49,953 bases of DNA, taken from Lactobacillus xujianguonis. GTDB taxonomy: Bacteria; Bacillota; Bacilli; Lactobacillales; Lactobacillaceae. Made by a program: the position numbers and the translations under genes. The notes below the pieces were generated by a model. It saw only the letters and a list, made by a program, of their open reading frames with translations. It made no database searches and had not been told where the DNA came from. The stretch lies in the NCBI RefSeq assembly GCF_004009905.1, contig NZ_ML136886.1:1-49953 (forward strand), written 5' to 3'. Below are positions 8,343 to 16,160 of this stretch, piece by piece (the first letter of the stretch is position 1; the number at the start of each line of letters is the position of its first letter).

Positions 8343-9164
8343 TTACTTTAAGCTGCTCAACATCTTCAAAGCAGTTTCAGTGTCATGAGCCTTAAGTTGG
8401 TAAATGTTCTTACCATTTTGCCATGCAATAGTGGTGTTCAAAGAACCTTCGCTGTCGCCAACAACGACATGTAAGTTACCCTTGCTTGAAGTTTGTGGGA
8501 CATTGTATTGGTTAACCAAACTCAAAACTTCCTTAGCGCGCTTAACTGGATCTTGCTTCAAAACACTACTTGCTTGAATGACAAATGACCAGTTACCTTG
8601 GTTCCATTGTACATACTTTTGACCAGCAGCACCTTGAGTAGTAGCAGTTGTGTTACTATCCAATTTAACCGTTGGCAAGCCTTTTTGTTCTGGTGAGTAG
8701 TTAATCAAATCGTCTGAATCTTGACCATTCTTAACTTCCTTCAAAACTGCAAATGGCTTTTCATTTTGCACACTATCAGCATTAAATTCAGCGGCACTAT
8801 TACCAACACTGTAGTAAACAGTATTCGTGTTGCCTTCAGTAGTGTAACGAACGTTTAAGTGATCAGAACCGGTGCCTAAACCGTCATTAGTTGGCAAAAG
8901 CATACCTGGCAAAGCGTCGCGCAATTTTGCAGTTAACTTAGCCATGCGGTCATGCTCAGGAGCTTGAGATGAAGGTTTCTTGTCTTTATCTGAAGATGAG
9001 CTAGAAGCTGCAGAACTTTGACTTGAAGAATTCTTCTTTTGGACTTGTGAGCTTCTAGCCTTACTTGATTGAGAACTGCTTTGACTACTATTGTTATTAG
9101 AACATGCAGTTAATGATAAAGCTAACAATACAGCGGTTGCTGTAATACCAAGTTTGTTTTTCAT
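8343..9164 (-). CDS. Ser-rich lipoprotein of unknown function
   Basis: The protein has 273 residues with a lipoprotein signal peptide (ALSLTAC lipobox). A very Ser/Gln/Lys-rich linker of about 50 residues probably spans the wall, followed by a globular C-terminal domain of about 200 residues (MAKLTAKLRDALPGMLLPT onward). No enzyme motif was recognised. The layout suits an extracellular sensor, chaperone or binding protein. GGGAG lies about nine bases upstream of ATG 9164. It is a single-gene unit between terminators and shares the lipoprotein design of its downstream neighbour but not its fold. Confidence 0.75.
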   Translation of the reverse strand: MKNKLGITATAVLLALSLTACSNNNSSQSSSQSSKARSSQVQKKNSSSQSSAASSSSSDKDKKPSSQAPEHDRMAKLTAKLRDALPGMLLPTNDGLGTGSDHLNVRYTTEGNTNTVYYSVGNSAAEFNADSVQNEKPFAVLKEVKNGQDSDDLINYSPEQKGLPTVKLDSNTTATTQGAAGQKYVQWNQGNWSFVIQASSVLKQDPVKRAKEVLSLVNQYNVPQTSSKGNLHVVVGDSEGSLNTTIAWQNGKNIYQLKAHDTETALKMLSSLK

Positions 9165-9281
9165 AGAAATAAAACTCCCTTAATAATCTAAATCTTGCTT
9201 TTTTCTTATTATACCAAATGTTAAGCCGACTTTTCACAAAGTACGGCCTCTTAATTGATAATTAAGAATTTTAGGTAAAAA

Positions 9282-9313
9282 TTAAACGGTTCATTGTTCA
9301 TGAGCCGTTTAAC
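9282..9313 (-). terminator. Terminator of the Apf-like gene
   Basis: TTAAACGGTTCAT and ATGAGCCGTTTAA form a 13-bp stem with one G-U pair and a five-base loop, followed on the minus strand by a T run. Confidence 0.85.
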
Positions 9314-9326
9314 TTGTTTTTTTATT

Positions 9327-9986
9327 TTAGTACCAACCGTTTGCTTGCCAGAAACTCTTAGCAGCAGTCCATGAGCCGTAGCGACTAGCAACATACTTAT
9401 CGGCTGCCTTTTCTTGGTTAGCAGCTGAGTAGTCACCACCTAAGTATGATGAAGAAAGTTGGTATTTACCGATGTATTGTCCATTTCTGGCAGCATATGA
9501 ACCACCAGATTCTTGACCAGCAATCCATGCCTTAGCAGCTGCTTCTGAACCGGTAACGTTTGATGTATAGCTTACTTTGCGGACAGGAGCTTGACTAACT
9601 GCTTGGTAATTTTGATAGTTTTGACTTTGACCTTGAACTTGTTGAGTTTGGGTAGTTTGACTAGTTTGGTTTTGTACAGCGCTAGTTGTTTGAACTGGTA
9701 CCTTAACCCATTGGTTCTTACCCAAGTCGTACCACTTGTTACCTTGGGCGTCATAAGCAGTCTTGATGACTTTCCAGTCAGTATTTGCAGCTAAGACTTG
9801 ACCAGTAGCTGCTGGATTTTCGTAACTATTATAAACAGTAGTGGCAACATGAACTCGGTAAACAGCTGCATCATTTGCAACAACGGCAGCTTGAGCATCA
9901 TGATTAGTAGTATTAAGTGCAGCTGCACCAATTACAGTAAAAGCAGCGGCAGCAATGGTTTTAGTTAAAATAGATTTTACTTTCAA
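9327..9986 (-). CDS. apf: Aggregation-promoting factor-like surface protein
   Basis: This exported protein of 219 residues has a signal peptide ending near AQAA and an N-terminal SLAP-like module (about 35-95, YRVHVATTVYNSYENP and KWYDLGKNQWVKV) typical of Lactobacillus wall-bound proteins. A Gln/Thr-rich linker (about 100-135) leads to the conserved Apf C-terminal domain with WIAGQESGGSYAARNGQYIG and the terminal GSWTAAKSFWQANGWY. That domain resembles a small lysozyme-like fold. Apf proteins are wall-associated and affect aggregation and cell shape in related species. The gene starts with TTG, seven bases after GGAGAG. Three TGTAAY hexamers lie in the upstream region. Confidence 0.88.
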   Translation of the reverse strand: MKVKSILTKTIAAAAFTVIGAAALNTTNHDAQAAVVANDAAVYRVHVATTVYNSYENPAATGQVLAANTDWKVIKTAYDAQGNKWYDLGKNQWVKVPVQTTSAVQNQTSQTTQTQQVQGQSQNYQNYQAVSQAPVRKVSYTSNVTGSEAAAKAWIAGQESGGSYAARNGQYIGKYQLSSSYLGGDYSAANQEKAADKYVASRYGSWTAAKSFWQANGWY

Positions 9987-10129
9987 AAAAATTCTCTCCT
10001 TAAGTTTGGCATCGTTTAATTGCCAGATTTAAATTCGTATTTTTTAATTTATGCTCCATATCATACCGGGTAATTATTGCAGCTCCATTGCGTCTAGATC
10101 ACTAAAATATTAAGAAATGTTGCGTTTGT

Positions 10130-10154
10130 TGTAATAAACTGTAACGAATGTAAC
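10130..10154. promoter_or_regulatory. Three TGTAAY repeats in the apf divergent intergenic region
   Basis: TGTAAT (10130), TGTAAC (10140) and TGTAAC (10149) repeat at 9 to 10-base steps, about one helical turn. The hexamer resembles the WalR half-site, but the WalR consensus has a start-to-start step of 11, so the match is imperfect. A role in control of apf or of the divergent membrane gene is inferred only. Confidence 0.35.
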
Positions 10155-10225
10155 AGTCGATTTTTAAATTTTACTCGCATTCTGAGCGCTGTTTCAGTAC
10201 AATAATTAGCAATGGAGGCGATATT

Positions 10226-10564
10226 TTGAGTACTTTTGCCATCACTAACTTAATCATCTTAGCCGTAATCTGGTTAATCATTTTTTACTTTGTCTTAACT
10301 TTTAACCGCAAAGTCGACAACTTATACATGCAATTACAACCTTTGTCTAAGAAAAGTGAAAATTTCATGCGCGGCTACACTTTCTTAGAATCTTATTCAA
10401 TTAGTTGGATCGTTGGCCTGATTATTTTTAAATACCTGATCTGTCCAATACGAAACATCAATCCAAATAGTATTTCTCGCCAAATTTGGATCGGAATCTT
10501 CATTTTTATTGCGATTGAAATTATTGGCGGCATTATTTCTGTCCGTTTTATCAAAAAAAGTTAA
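10226..10564 (+). CDS. Small membrane protein, unknown function
   Basis: The product has 112 residues with three hydrophobic segments (about 6-26, 56-72 and 87-107) separated by basic loops. It starts with TTG, seven bases after a GGAGG site, and no ATG in frame fits. No family is recognised. It is divergent from the Apf-like gene and stands alone before HU. Confidence 0.65.
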   Translation: MSTFAITNLIILAVIWLIIFYFVLTFNRKVDNLYMQLQPLSKKSENFMRGYTFLESYSISWIVGLIIFKYLICPIRNINPNSISRQIWIGIFIFIAIEIIGGIISVRFIKKS

Positions 10565-10613
10565 AATTTTCCTATCAAATCAAGCATTGACGGTTCCAAA
10601 CTATGAAAGTTAA

Positions 10614-10622
10614 TGGTACAAT
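10614..10622 (+). promoter_or_regulatory. Extended -10 promoter of the HU gene
   Basis: TGGTACAAT is an extended -10 element about 60 bases before the HU start codon. The leader that follows contains a small hairpin (GAGC...CGCTC). A TTGACG occurs upstream but is too far away (24 bases) to be the partner -35. Confidence 0.5.
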
Positions 10623-10681
10623 TAGTTCACGTATGGAGCACTAGTAATAGCGCTCACACATGAAGAAAGAGGTTTTTTAAA

Positions 10682-10966
10682 ATGGCATCAGTAAATAAAG
10701 CTGAATTAGTTAAAGAAATTGCTGAAAAGACTGACATGAAGAAGAAGGACGCAGAAGCTGTTCTTTCATCAGTTATGTCAACTATTCAAGAAGAATTAGT
10801 TAAGGGTAACAAGGTACAACTTATTGGTTTTGGTACTTTTGAAGTTCGTCACCGTGCAGCTCGTAAGGGCCGTAACCCACAAACTGGTAAAGAAATTACT
10901 ATTCCTGCAACCCAAGTTCCTGCATTCAAGCCAGGTAAGGCTTTGAAGGAATCAGTTAACAAGTAA
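10682..10966 (+). CDS. hup: DNA-binding protein HU
   Basis: This 94-residue protein is a textbook bacterial HU: an N-terminal helical dimer region ([20 protein letters not shown]), then [21 protein letters not shown] with the DNA-contacting arm and its proline, and [11 protein letters not shown] at the C terminus. It bends and compacts the chromosome. It stands alone with its own promoter and a strong terminator, and GAAAGAGG is well placed for high expression. Confidence 0.97.
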   Translation: MASVNKAELVKEIAEKTDMKKKDAEAVLSSVMSTIQEELVKGNKVQLIGFGTFEVRHRAARKGRNPQTGKEITIPATQVPAFKPGKALKESVNK

Positions 10967-10985
10967 TTGTTTAACTAAAATAAAT

Positions 10986-11012
10986 GGACATCCCATTTGG
11001 GGTGTCTTTTTG
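10986..11012 (+). terminator. Terminator of the HU gene
   Basis: GACATCCC pairs with GGGGTGTC over a four-base loop and is followed by a T run. Confidence 0.85.
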
Positions 11013-11046
11013 TTTAGTCTTAAAAAAATAACGATAGGAAAAAATC

Positions 11047-11472
11047 ATGAATGAAGAGATTAAATTAAAAGGTGGGCATCTTGGTTTAGCTGAATTAAAC
11101 GCAATTTTTACTACCATTCCCCAAGAATTTGACGTATTAGATGAAAATGATGTAGTTGTCTGGTCATCGATGAATGAGCATCGCCTCTTCCCTCGCACTG
11201 AAAAAGATATTGGTAAGACTGTCTATGAAGTTCACCCAGGTCATTCTCAAGGCCGGGTTAAGGCCGTTTTGCAACAAATGCATGAGGGTAAACGAGAATC
11301 GATTTCCATTAATATTCATAAAAACAACATTCCAGTTAACATTTCTTTTTATAGCTTGCATGATGATAGCGGCAAGTATTTAGGTTGCGTTGAAGTTACT
11401 CAACCGACGAAGAATTACCAAGAAAAAGGTAGTAAGTGGCGCAACATTAAGAATATGATTTTTAAGAAGTAG
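11047..11472 (+). CDS. PAS domain protein (DUF438/PAS_10 type)
   Basis: The protein (141 residues) is mostly one PAS-fold domain: FTTIPQEFDVLDENDVVVW at the start, HPGHSQGRV in the middle and YFxLHDDSGKYLGCVEVTQ-type strands at the end. PAS domains of this kind in Firmicutes often bind heme or another small ligand, and the HPGH motif supplies a candidate ligand histidine. No output domain is present, so it must act through a partner. A related but interrupted PAS gene lies at 25027-25749. AGGA is eight bases upstream. Confidence 0.75.
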   Translation: MNEEIKLKGGHLGLAELNAIFTTIPQEFDVLDENDVVVWSSMNEHRLFPRTEKDIGKTVYEVHPGHSQGRVKAVLQQMHEGKRESISINIHKNNIPVNISFYSLHDDSGKYLGCVEVTQPTKNYQEKGSKWRNIKNMIFKK

Positions 11473-11539
11473 GAAAATTCTTCAAATCACCAGGTATTTA
11501 GGCTTATAATAGTAAAAACAAATTTCTGGAGAGATCACA

Positions 11540-12118
11540 ATGAAGCATAATTTTAAGTCATTAATCATTGCTTTAACCTTGGCCATCAGTGTGCCAGTAG
11601 TGGCCCAATCAACTGCTACTGTTCAAGCTGCAAAGGCTAAAAGTACCAAGCCATATAAAGATCCTAAGGACATGCGGACCAAAAATTACTGGAAAAAAGC
11701 CAGTGAAAAGAAGTCCTACCCTAACTTACGCAAAGTTAAAAATTTAAACTTGCGGGTTTCTATCTTAGGTGACCGGACTTATGTCCGCTCTGGCAAAAAG
11801 GTGCTTTATACCATGCATTCCTCAGCAGGTAGAATTGTTAATGGCAAAAGTTTAACGCCAACTGGTACTTACTACACCAATGGCTACCATCCAGCTCGTT
11901 TTTCTTCTGGACTTTATCCAGTCGGCTGGATTGGCCAATTGTACTTGTTCCACTCCGTGCCAACTCATACTTGGTCCAACAAGTTCATTATTAAAGAAGC
12001 ACATAAATTAGGTAAGAAGCCAGCTAGTCATGGTTGCATTCGTCTTTCAGTAAAGGACGCAAAGTGGCTTCATGATCACGTGCCTTACCATACTAAAGTC
12101 ATTATTAATTATCGGTAG
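11540..12118 (+). CDS. L,D-transpeptidase (YkuD family)
   Basis: The exported protein has 192 residues with a signal peptide ending near VQAAKA and a YkuD catalytic domain (about 70-190). The signature HGCIRLSVKDA near the C terminus holds the catalytic Cys and its His/Arg partners. These enzymes make 3-3 peptidoglycan crosslinks or attach proteins to the wall. No separate wall-binding domain is present. GGAGAG lies before ATG 11540, and a strong terminator follows. Confidence 0.92.
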   Translation: MKHNFKSLIIALTLAISVPVVAQSTATVQAAKAKSTKPYKDPKDMRTKNYWKKASEKKSYPNLRKVKNLNLRVSILGDRTYVRSGKKVLYTMHSSAGRIVNGKSLTPTGTYYTNGYHPARFSSGLYPVGWIGQLYLFHSVPTHTWSNKFIIKEAHKLGKKPASHGCIRLSVKDAKWLHDHVPYHTKVIINYR

Positions 12119-12120
12119 AA

Positions 12121-12149
12121 AAAAGGATGAGACTAGGTCTCATCCTTTT
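12121..12149. terminator. Bidirectional terminator after the L,D-transpeptidase gene
   Basis: AAAAGGATGAGAC and GTCTCATCCTTTT form a perfect 13-bp stem with a TAG loop between convergent genes, overlapping the last bases of the neighbour's stop codon. Confidence 0.9.
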
Positions 12150-13021
12150 CATTTCCACAAAAATTTCACCACAGCTGCTTCAACCTGGTCATTATTCGGC
12201 AAACTACCATGATCAGATTTGACACCTGTAATTTTTAGCTCTTGGTAATTCTTCCCTGCCACTAAATATTTCAGTGACTGGGAAGAAATATTCTTCACAA
12301 CACCATCGCCGCCATTACCAACATCCCCGATCACATTTAGCACTTGGACGGGATGCTTCTCGTAAATCGGCCGCACTTTTAACATTTGCTTATAAGTGGC
12401 GTTCATCTTATTTGGCTTGCCATTCTTATCAATTTTCATTCCTTTTGGTTCACGAAAACCTGGCGGCAATTCCTTAAAGTAAGCACCATTAAAATGGCCA
12501 GCAATATTCACTTGCTTAACTAAGCGTGGCATCTTCTGTCGATTACCATTTTGTAATTGATAATAAATAATCGACACATTGCCTAACGAATAACCAATCA
12601 TATTGACCTTGCGAATATCATATTTCTTTTGCAAGGTCTTAACGACATTGCTGGCATAAGTGCCATTACGCGAAAAGTTCGGTTGCACATTATCCTTATA
12701 AGTCACCATCACAATTGAGTTCTTGGCGTTTTTCTTAATTTTACCAATTAGCTTAACCTTGCCTTGATCATTCACATTGGCGCGGATCACACTGTTAGTC
12801 ACCCCTGCTTTTTTAGCAGCCTCGACAATTGGTCGTTCATTTTTATAACTTCCCATTAGGCCGTGAAAATACAGGGTAACGGGATCTTGAAACTTGGGCT
12901 TTTTAGCTGTTTGATGAGTTTTAAGTCGGTCACTAGTATCCTTTTTAGTTGAGCTAACTGAACAAGCGGTTAAGCACAGTGGTACTAGCATTAATAGCCA
13001 TAATTTAAGATATTTCTTCAT
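12149..13021 (-). CDS. DUF915-type alpha/beta hydrolase lipoprotein
   Basis: The product has 290 residues with a lipoprotein signal (LVPLCLTAC) and an alpha/beta hydrolase domain of the DUF915 (cell-surface hydrolase) family. Visible elements are LYFHGLMGSYKNE (oxyanion region), the nucleophile elbow IGYSLGNVS, an aspartate in IGDVGNGGDG, and the catalytic His in VKSDHGSLPNND. The substrate is unknown. No clear Shine-Dalgarno is seen; ATG 13021 is chosen because it gives a clean signal peptide, whereas a GTG ten codons earlier would bury it. A second family member at 31829-32731 has a membrane anchor instead of a lipobox. Confidence 0.8.
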   Translation of the reverse strand: MKKYLKLWLLMLVPLCLTACSVSSTKKDTSDRLKTHQTAKKPKFQDPVTLYFHGLMGSYKNERPIVEAAKKAGVTNSVIRANVNDQGKVKLIGKIKKNAKNSIVMVTYKDNVQPNFSRNGTYASNVVKTLQKKYDIRKVNMIGYSLGNVSIIYYQLQNGNRQKMPRLVKQVNIAGHFNGAYFKELPPGFREPKGMKIDKNGKPNKMNATYKQMLKVRPIYEKHPVQVLNVIGDVGNGGDGVVKNISSQSLKYLVAGKNYQELKITGVKSDHGSLPNNDQVEAAVVKFLWK

Positions 13022-13158
13022 GATAAGAAAAGCATAGCCGAAAAGTGCCACAAACGCAATGAAATTGCAGTTTTGCCCTATACAAATGTCTCAAAATCGT
13101 TATATAATTGTTTTAGTAACAATTTATATAAATCAGTAGATTAAACGAGGTGAAAAAG

Positions 13159-13977
13159 ATGAAATATCCTTATGAAAATGAATTCTTTGCTTATTGCAAA
13201 AATGAGAAAAAGTATACTGACCGGACCATGTTAATTGTGACTAAATCAGTCGCTAGTTTTTGGAATTATTATCAAAATGGCGCTGATGATGCGACGCTCG
13301 ATAATATTCAAGCAACTGATATTCAAAATTATCTTAACAGTCTTGAGACTAATTTAGGCATGAAAAAGAATACGATTAACAAGTACATCAGCCACCTGAA
13401 GGTCTATTTCACCTTTCTTTACAGCCATCACCTGATTAAAAACTACCCTGTCATTGAAATTAACGGTCGCCGCTTCAACCGCAAGCATATCTATGTGATC
13501 AACTGGATGGACAAATTACCGCAAATTGCCCAGATTGACGGCATTCATCCCGAAACAGTTAAAATGATGCTGGCGATCGCCCTAGGTTACTTACCGGATG
13601 AGGTCTTGAAGCTCCGTTATAGCGACGTTTATTCCAAGATTAACAGCTATGAACTCAGACAATATTTGAAAAACCATACTAATTTTACTAACGGGGATGA
13701 TCCCTATATTCTGGGTAAAAAATTCGGTGGCTATTATGCTTCTGACTTCCACCTGTCGCGGCGGGCTGAACCGGACCGTAAGTTAATTGGAATGGATATT
13801 ACTTTGCAGAACTTGCGCTTAAGTTTTGTTTATTCAATCTTGTCTCGTGAAGACATGACGGATAAACAATTACAGCAAAAGTTGAAAGTCAATGCGAAAA
13901 CATTGTTTTATTACCGGCAAAATATGATGCGGTATAACATCTTAAAAGAATTCGAATTGCCAAATAAAGAGGAGTAG
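13159..13977 (+). CDS. Degenerate tyrosine recombinase-like protein
   Basis: The 272-residue protein has the two-domain plan of XerC/phage integrases: an N-terminal SAM-like core-binding domain (about 10-95, IQNYLNSL and TINKYISHLKVYFTFLY) and a C-terminal catalytic-like domain. Catalytic residues look lost. The usual GLR of box I is replaced in LALGYLPDEVLKLR, and the box II HxLRH is replaced by LQNLRLSFVYS. A tyrosine pair in KTLFYYRQN is near the nucleophile position. It may bind DNA without recombining. ATG 13159 has GAGG eight bases upstream. It stands alone with no att site or mobile-element genes nearby. Confidence 0.7.
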   Translation: MKYPYENEFFAYCKNEKKYTDRTMLIVTKSVASFWNYYQNGADDATLDNIQATDIQNYLNSLETNLGMKKNTINKYISHLKVYFTFLYSHHLIKNYPVIEINGRRFNRKHIYVINWMDKLPQIAQIDGIHPETVKMMLAIALGYLPDEVLKLRYSDVYSKINSYELRQYLKNHTNFTNGDDPYILGKKFGGYYASDFHLSRRAEPDRKLIGMDITLQNLRLSFVYSILSREDMTDKQLQQKLKVNAKTLFYYRQNMMRYNILKEFELPNKEE

Positions 13978-13998
13978 GCTGAAGCTACTCCTTTTTTA
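13967..13998. terminator. Bidirectional terminator between recombinase-like and 652-residue protein genes
   Basis: GGAGTAG and CTACTCC form a stem with a short inner CT/AG pair, flanked by A and T runs, between the two convergent genes. Confidence 0.8.
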
Positions 13999-13999
13999 A

Positions 14000-15958
14000 T
14001 TATCTAACTTTAAAACTAGTAATTGCCTTAGTTGAAATAATCACCTTTTCACCACTCTCTGCCGCAATTACATGCAAGAAGTGATTACGATATTTGTCCC
14101 GAGCACTCGCCTCAATTACTTGATCAGCCTCTTCCAAACTACTGAATTCATCAATCAAGAAACTGCCATCAAAAGTCTCAATTTCAAGTGTAACTGTCGT
14201 CTTCTTCTCAACTTGAGTTTGCTTGACAGTTGTCTTAGTAACACTTCTCTTTTGCGGAGCTGGCAATGATTTAACCTCTTTCGGCCGCTCCAAGAAGGCA
14301 ATTTTAACATCTTTATCTCTTGGAATTTCCCGCTTAACCAAGACTTCGCTCTTCTTTGGCAAAGCCTGCTTAACCGCTTTTGCTGCCTTGAACATTTGGT
14401 AAACTTTCGGTCCATACAAGTTAACCTTGTAGTGAAAACCATTCAATGGTAAATAATTAGCTGCTTTAATCTGATTACGTACTTCATCTAGGCTTAACTT
14501 AAAGGTTTGAACAAAATCATCTTCACTATAAACATTCAAATCCTTCTTAACTGTCAAAATTGAGTGCGGATCTTGCGCTGCCAATAATTCCATTAAGGTC
14601 TTCCAAGCAGTTAAGTCATATTTACGCCCATCCTCTTCTTTGGCCGGCGTAATTACACCTTGCTCGTAAGCTGAGGTAATAATCCCATCAGTCACGCCAA
14701 AACGTATAGCTAATTCGTGTTCAGTCAAAAGACGCTCCGGTTTAATTTCTTCAATTTCTTTTTTGATCTCCTTAACGTGAATTCCGCGCGCCAAGGCCCA
14801 GTTTTGATAGTTCATAACCAAACTAGGATCGCTACCTTCAGACGGAGTCTTCCACATTAGGTAGCCTAAGAAAGTATTCGGAAATTCTGGTAACGGATGG
14901 TATTCATGCGCTGTTACCAAATTGAACTTTTCAATGGTGCCAAAGAGATAATTCGAGTCTGGATTAGACTTGCTTTCAAAAGTGACCTCATCATTAGGTA
15001 GCAACTCGCCCATCTTTTTCATTTCTTGCGTGTAGGGCAAAACTACCTTGGCAGCAACCAACCGGTGGTGTTCATTCACCACATTTTTTAATTGCAGCTG
15101 CGGAATCCGGTAACTAACCGTCTTCGACTTAGCGGCATGAATCTGATCAACTTCGGCATGATACTTGTTTAAAGTGGATGGCACTAATGGCAAGACACTA
15201 TCTGAAGAATGTCGTTGAACTTCTTCAAGGCGTTCACGATAACGCTGGTAGCGACTAGGTTGATAACGCGTTTCGACATGTCCTGGCTCCTGCTCAAAGG
15301 CCGTCAAAGACTTCGTTTCTTGGTACTCAGCCCAGGCCCGTTCACTTGCACTTGAGTTATCAATCTCTAAGACCCAATCATCTTGACGATCATAATTGCC
15401 AACTAAAGTTTCTGGTCGGTCTTCTCCTTTATAAATTCCAGCTCGACGAATAATGGTTGTCCCTAAGCCATACTTATTTTGCCCGTAACGCAGAATTTTA
15501 CTTTTACCTTCGATCAGGTCACCAATACCTAACTTCTGCTTCTTAGCTTTAATATATTTAACATTTTCTAAATTTAACCAGACATGGTAGTCAAGTAACT
15601 CCTTAAAATCACCAGTCGTTAGTTTATCGATTAAAATATCACCGTTTAAATTATCTGCCGCATTGGGTAAGGTTAAATCACTGAGCACCCCAATCCAGTG
15701 TAGCCAGTCATCAGCTTCGTAATAGGGCTTTAATCTAATATGTTGCGAAAATGGGTGTTTTAATTTATTCAAAACTTCTTTGACATTTTTGCGCCTGACT
15801 TTATTAAATTGCGCTGTCTCATTTTCTCTGGTTAATTCACTAGTCTTCACATAATTAATTTGGAGTTGGTCATCTTGCTTATCATTAATCTCCGGCTCCT
15901 GCGCTCGCTTAACTTCCCGTCTTTGATGCAATAATTGTTTTAATTTTTTCCGTTTCAT
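14000..15958 (-). CDS. Large protein of unknown function with a MerR-like helix-turn-helix
   Basis: This 652-residue protein matches no family I can name. It is very basic at the N terminus (KRKKLKQLLHQRREVKRAQ), with no signal or membrane segment. Around residues 418-455 the LLTEHELAIRFGVTDG and GVITPAKEEDGRKYD segments look like a MerR/excisionase winged helix. A second helix-turn-helix-like stretch (YSEDDFVQTFKLSLDEVRN) follows. The C-terminal 70 residues form a beta-rich domain after a Lys/Thr-rich linker. A DNA-binding or nucleoid role is plausible but inferred. The ribosome binding site is weak, so the start is less certain than the rest. Confidence 0.6.
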   Translation of the reverse strand: MKRKKLKQLLHQRREVKRAQEPEINDKQDDQLQINYVKTSELTRENETAQFNKVRRKNVKEVLNKLKHPFSQHIRLKPYYEADDWLHWIGVLSDLTLPNAADNLNGDILIDKLTTGDFKELLDYHVWLNLENVKYIKAKKQKLGIGDLIEGKSKILRYGQNKYGLGTTIIRRAGIYKGEDRPETLVGNYDRQDDWVLEIDNSSASERAWAEYQETKSLTAFEQEPGHVETRYQPSRYQRYRERLEEVQRHSSDSVLPLVPSTLNKYHAEVDQIHAAKSKTVSYRIPQLQLKNVVNEHHRLVAAKVVLPYTQEMKKMGELLPNDEVTFESKSNPDSNYLFGTIEKFNLVTAHEYHPLPEFPNTFLGYLMWKTPSEGSDPSLVMNYQNWALARGIHVKEIKKEIEEIKPERLLTEHELAIRFGVTDGIITSAYEQGVITPAKEEDGRKYDLTAWKTLMELLAAQDPHSILTVKKDLNVYSEDDFVQTFKLSLDEVRNQIKAANYLPLNGFHYKVNLYGPKVYQMFKAAKAVKQALPKKSEVLVKREIPRDKDVKIAFLERPKEVKSLPAPQKRSVTKTTVKQTQVEKKTTVTLEIETFDGSFLIDEFSSLEEADQVIEASARDKYRNHFLHVIAAESGEKVIISTKAITSFKVR

Positions 15959-16160
15959 CTTTCATCACTATCTTTTTTTACTTAATCCAATCATCTAAAA
16001 ATATATTCAATTCTGCCTCTATCATAGACCTTTAGCACGGAAAAAGCTTAAGAAATGCAATAATAGTTATTTTATTTAATTGAACATATCACTTTCTTTT
16101 AGTTAGTGATCTATGCTAAAATTTTAATCAAAGATTAATTTTGCAGAATCGAGGAATAAC

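Noticed and set aside
11164-11383. Alternative frames on both strands inside the PAS gene
   Set aside because: They lie fully inside a gene with family motifs and a ribosome binding site, and look like shadows.
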